From Alcaligenaceae bacterium SAGV5 (GTDB lineage: Bacteria > Pseudomonadota > Gammaproteobacteria > Burkholderiales > Burkholderiaceae_B): a DNA stretch of 64,000 nt. A program made the position numbers and the translations under genes. Below, piece after piece: positions 61,780 through 64,000 of the stretch (the stretch's first letter is position 1; every line of letters starts with the position of its first letter). A model generated the notes under the pieces. It did no database searches and had not been told where the DNA came from. It worked only from the letters and a program-made list of their open reading frames with translations. The DNA is taken from assembly GCA_009360345.1 (NCBI GenBank), contig SPDP01000001.1, positions 1,984,001 through 2,048,000 of the forward strand, in the 5' to 3' direction.

Positions 61780-62778
61780 ATGGTCGCATTCCGTTTTCCC
61801 CTGATTTGGCGGCCGATGGCCGTGCTTTGCCAGATTGCCCTGGTGGCGGTCTGCGGTGTGCCGAAAGCGGCGGCGCAGTATCCCGATCGGCCCGTGCGCA
61901 TCGTCACCCCTTTTCCGGTCGGCAGCGGTGTCGACGTCAACCTGCGCATGGTGACCGAACGCCTGTCCAAGGCCTGGGGCAAGCCCGTGCTGGTCGAGAA
62001 CAAACCCGGCGCGGCGGGCTTCATCGCCATCGAAACCGTCAAGCGCGCCGCGCCCGACGGCTATACCCTGCTGCAACTGGACAGCGCGCAGATGGCCGCG
62101 CAGCCCTATCTGTTCAGCAAGCTTCCGTACGACCTGAAGCGCGATTTCACGCCGGTCACGACCTTGTTCCGCAACTATTTCTTCGTCGCGGTTCCCGCCG
62201 ATAGCCGATACCGCAGCGTCGGCGACCTGATCGCCGACGCCAAGGCGGCCCCGGGGAACATCAACTACGGGTCATGGTTCGTGGGCAGCCCGGGGCACCT
62301 GGGGGGCGCCATGCTTGACCAGGCGGCGGGCACGACGATGACGCACATCGCGTACAAGGAAATGTCCCAGCTTTACACCGCCGTGGCCGGCAGCCAGGTT
62401 CCCTGGGCGTTCGGCACCATCGGAAGCATGAACGCGCTCTACAAGGGTGGCAAGCTCAGGCTGCTGGCGGCAGCGGCTCCCTCGCGGGTCCATGGGTTCG
62501 AATCGGTTCCCACCATGGGCGAAGCCGGCGGGCCGCAAGGTTTCGAGCTCAGCGCCTGGGTAGGCATCCTGGCGCCCCAGGGCGTTCCGGATGCCGTCGC
62601 CGCCAGGATCCGCCGCGACATCACCACGGCGCTGCAAGATCCGGAACTGCGGGAGCGCTACCTGCAACTGGCCTACGAACCGCTGGCGATGACGCCCGAG
62701 CAGTTCCAATCCCAGCTTGACGCCGATTCGCGCCGGTATGCGCAGATCATCAAGCGCCTGAACATTTCCCTGGACTAG
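61780..62778 (+). CDS. Tripartite tricarboxylate transporter substrate-binding protein (Bug family)
   Basis: A 332-residue Bug receptor with a signal peptide (VLCQIALVAVCGVPKAAAQ) and YPDRPVRIVTPFPVGSGVD, ENKPGAAGFIA and DGYTLLQL. The family's HVPYKG motif appears as HIAYKEMS, a divergence that may alter ligand choice. It is followed after 9 nt by a benzoylformate-decarboxylase-like gene, suggesting an aromatic 2-oxo-acid or mandelate-like ligand. The 253-nt gap before it (61527-61779) holds only a short palindrome, ATCGGATCCGAT, at 61573-61584. Confidence 0.92.
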   Translation: MVAFRFPLIWRPMAVLCQIALVAVCGVPKAAAQYPDRPVRIVTPFPVGSGVDVNLRMVTERLSKAWGKPVLVENKPGAAGFIAIETVKRAAPDGYTLLQLDSAQMAAQPYLFSKLPYDLKRDFTPVTTLFRNYFFVAVPADSRYRSVGDLIADAKAAPGNINYGSWFVGSPGHLGGAMLDQAAGTTMTHIAYKEMSQLYTAVAGSQVPWAFGTIGSMNALYKGGKLRLLAAAAPSRVHGFESVPTMGEAGGPQGFELSAWVGILAPQGVPDAVAARIRRDITTALQDPELRERYLQLAYEPLAMTPEQFQSQLDADSRRYAQIIKRLNISLD

Positions 62779-62787
62779 GGGGCTGGC

Positions 62788-64000
62788 GTGGCGAAGGTGT
62801 TTTGTGTGCGGGATGCTGTCTACGGTTTCTTGCGGGAGGCAGGAATCCGCCATGTGTTCGGCAATCCGGGATCGACCGAGCTGCCGTTCTTCCGGGACTT
62901 TCCTTCCGACTTCAGCTATGTGCTGGGTTTGCACGAATCCATCGTGGTGGGCATGGCCGACGGCCATGCCCAGGCGTCGCGGCGCCCGTCGTTCGTGAAC
63001 CTGCACTCGGCCGCCGGTGTCGGCAATGCCATGGGAGCGATCTTCACCGCTTTCAAGAACCATACGCCCATGGTGATCACGGCAGGACAGCAGGCGCGCT
63101 CCATGCTGCCCTATGACCCTTTCCTGTATTCGGAACGGGCGACGGAACTGCCTCGGCCTTACGTGAAATGGGCCGCCGAACCCGCGCGCGCCGAGGATGT
63201 GCCGCGGGCGATTGCCCGCGCCTACCACGTGGCGATGATGCCGCCGCGGGGACCGGTGCTCGTCTCGGTGCCCGCCGACGACTGGGACCGGCCCGCCGAA
63301 CCGGTGCCGCTGCGCGCGGTGAGCCAGGCGGTGCGCCCGGACGCCGGCCTGCTGGGACGCATGGCCGAAGGCATGGGCGCCTGCGAGCGGCCCGCCATCG
63401 TCGTGGGCGATGCCGTGGACCGCGCAGGCGCGTGGGAGGCCGTGCTCGATCTGGCCGGACGCCAGCGCGCCAGGGTCTATGCCGCCCCCATGTCCGGGCG
63501 CTGTAGTTTTCCCGAAGACCATCCGCTGTTCGGCGGCATCCTGCCCGCGATGCGCGACGCATTGCGCCGGCAACTGGCCGGGCATGACGCGGTGCTGGTG
63601 CTGGGCGCGCCCGCCTTCACCTACCACGTCGAAGGCGAGGGACCGTTCGTGGAGCCGGGCACGGCGCTGTTTCTCATCGTCGACGAGCCGGACACGGCGG
63701 CGTGGGCGCCCGTGGGCCTGGCGGCGGTCGGCAGCCTGCGCGAATCGGTGCAGGAGCTGGCCGCCTTGTCGCCGCACAGCGCCCGCGCCCTGCCTCCGCC
63801 ACGCGCGCCGGTGCCCGCCGCCGCACCGCCCCATGCCGGCGAGCGGATGTCGATCGCCTACGTGCTGCAGACCCTGAGCGAAGTCCGCCGGCGCGACGAC
63901 GTCATCCTGGAGGAGGCCGCGAGCGCCCGGCCTGTCTTGCAGCGCTACCTGCCGATCTACGAGAGCCACGGCTACTACGCTTGCAGCAGCGGCGGGCTGG
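62788..64000 (+). CDS. mdlC: Benzoylformate decarboxylase-like ThDP enzyme (3' end beyond window)
   Basis: 404 codons are visible from GTG 62788 with no stop; a full enzyme has about 530. Residues matching the benzoylformate decarboxylase active site are present: Ser in GNPGSTELPFFRDFP (S26 equivalent), the cofactor-activating Glu in GLHESIVVGMADG, His in NLHSAAGVGNAMG (H70 equivalent) and His in EDHPLFGG (H281 equivalent). The last visible part (ERMSIAYVLQTL, YYACSSGGL) enters the ThDP-binding domain. It would decarboxylate an aryl or branched 2-oxo acid to the aldehyde. It follows the Bug gene by 9 nt. Confidence 0.85.
   Translation, partial: MAKVFCVRDAVYGFLREAGIRHVFGNPGSTELPFFRDFPSDFSYVLGLHESIVVGMADGHAQASRRPSFVNLHSAAGVGNAMGAIFTAFKNHTPMVITAGQQARSMLPYDPFLYSERATELPRPYVKWAAEPARAEDVPRAIARAYHVAMMPPRGPVLVSVPADDWDRPAEPVPLRAVSQAVRPDAGLLGRMAEGMGACERPAIVVGDAVDRAGAWEAVLDLAGRQRARVYAAPMSGRCSFPEDHPLFGGILPAMRDALRRQLAGHDAVLVLGAPAFTYHVEGEGPFVEPGTALFLIVDEPDTAAWAPVGLAAVGSLRESVQELAALSPHSARALPPPRAPVPAAAPPHAGERMSIAYVLQTLSEVRRRDDVILEEAASARPVLQRYLPIYESHGYYACSSGGL

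Noticed and set aside
1..64000. CRISPR array, tRNA/rRNA genes, prophage or insertion sequences
   Set aside because: No regularly spaced direct repeats, no cloverleaf or rRNA-like sequence and no integrase or transposase motifs were seen in any frame.

Overview
The window is a high-GC stretch that reads as the chromosome of a beta-proteobacterium of the Alcaligenaceae, closest in style to Bordetella or Achromobacter. The reasons are five orphan tripartite-tricarboxylate (Bug) receptors, the long form of thymidylate synthase, a CzcI-CzcCBA metal efflux operon, and dense, mostly small operons with overlapping starts and stops. I see no rRNA, tRNA, CRISPR array or transposase.

Layout. 0.3-3.6 kb: minus-strand operon of two Bug receptors, a RidA-like protein and an SDR, next to a junction at about 3.65 kb where two genes are broken. 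5.2-14.1 kb: a catabolic block (isocitrate-lyase-family lyase, isochorismatase-family hydrolase, LeuCD-type hydro-lyase, Bug receptor, maleate-isomerase-like protein, semialdehyde dehydrogenase, FAD hydroxylase) around a GntR/HutC regulator. Three near-identical 18-bp operators lie in exactly the three promoter gaps, so this is probably one regulon. 14.2-15.6 kb: an ECF41 sigma factor with its carboxymuconolactone-decarboxylase partner and a matching promoter. 15.8-33 kb: lipoproteins, a porin, a PAP2 phosphatase, two drug-efflux MFS pumps with MarR or TetR control, and a PadR-Fur regulator pair under a 34-bp perfect palindrome. 33.1-34.2 kb: ychF. 34.3-39.6 kb: an acyl-CoA module (truncated thiolase, DUF35, acyl-CoA dehydrogenase, AMP ligase, racemase-like protein, Bug). 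39.6-42.8 kb: thyA and a YccS-like FUSC protein. 43.5-52.2 kb: MFS/MarR and the metal efflux operon ending in a PII-like gene. 52.5-56.7 kb: penicillin-acylase-family lipoprotein, folA, dienelactone hydrolase. 56.9-61.5 kb: the gcvTHP glycine-cleavage operon with a broken gcvP. 61.8-64 kb: a Bug receptor and a benzoylformate-decarboxylase-like gene cut by the window end.

Integrity. The sequence is not fully continuous as drawn. Positions 34232-34264 match the Nextera/Tn5 library adapter at 31 of 33 bases, exactly where a thiolase gene loses its 5' part. The two halves of gcvP lie 13 kb apart in opposite orientation (56854-58920 minus, 42807-43529 plus). Inverting about 42.81-56.85 kb would rejoin them and bring folA to within about 3 kb of thyA. 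Another probable junction is at about 3.65 kb, and a possible one at about 18.59 kb. The map between these points should be treated as provisional.
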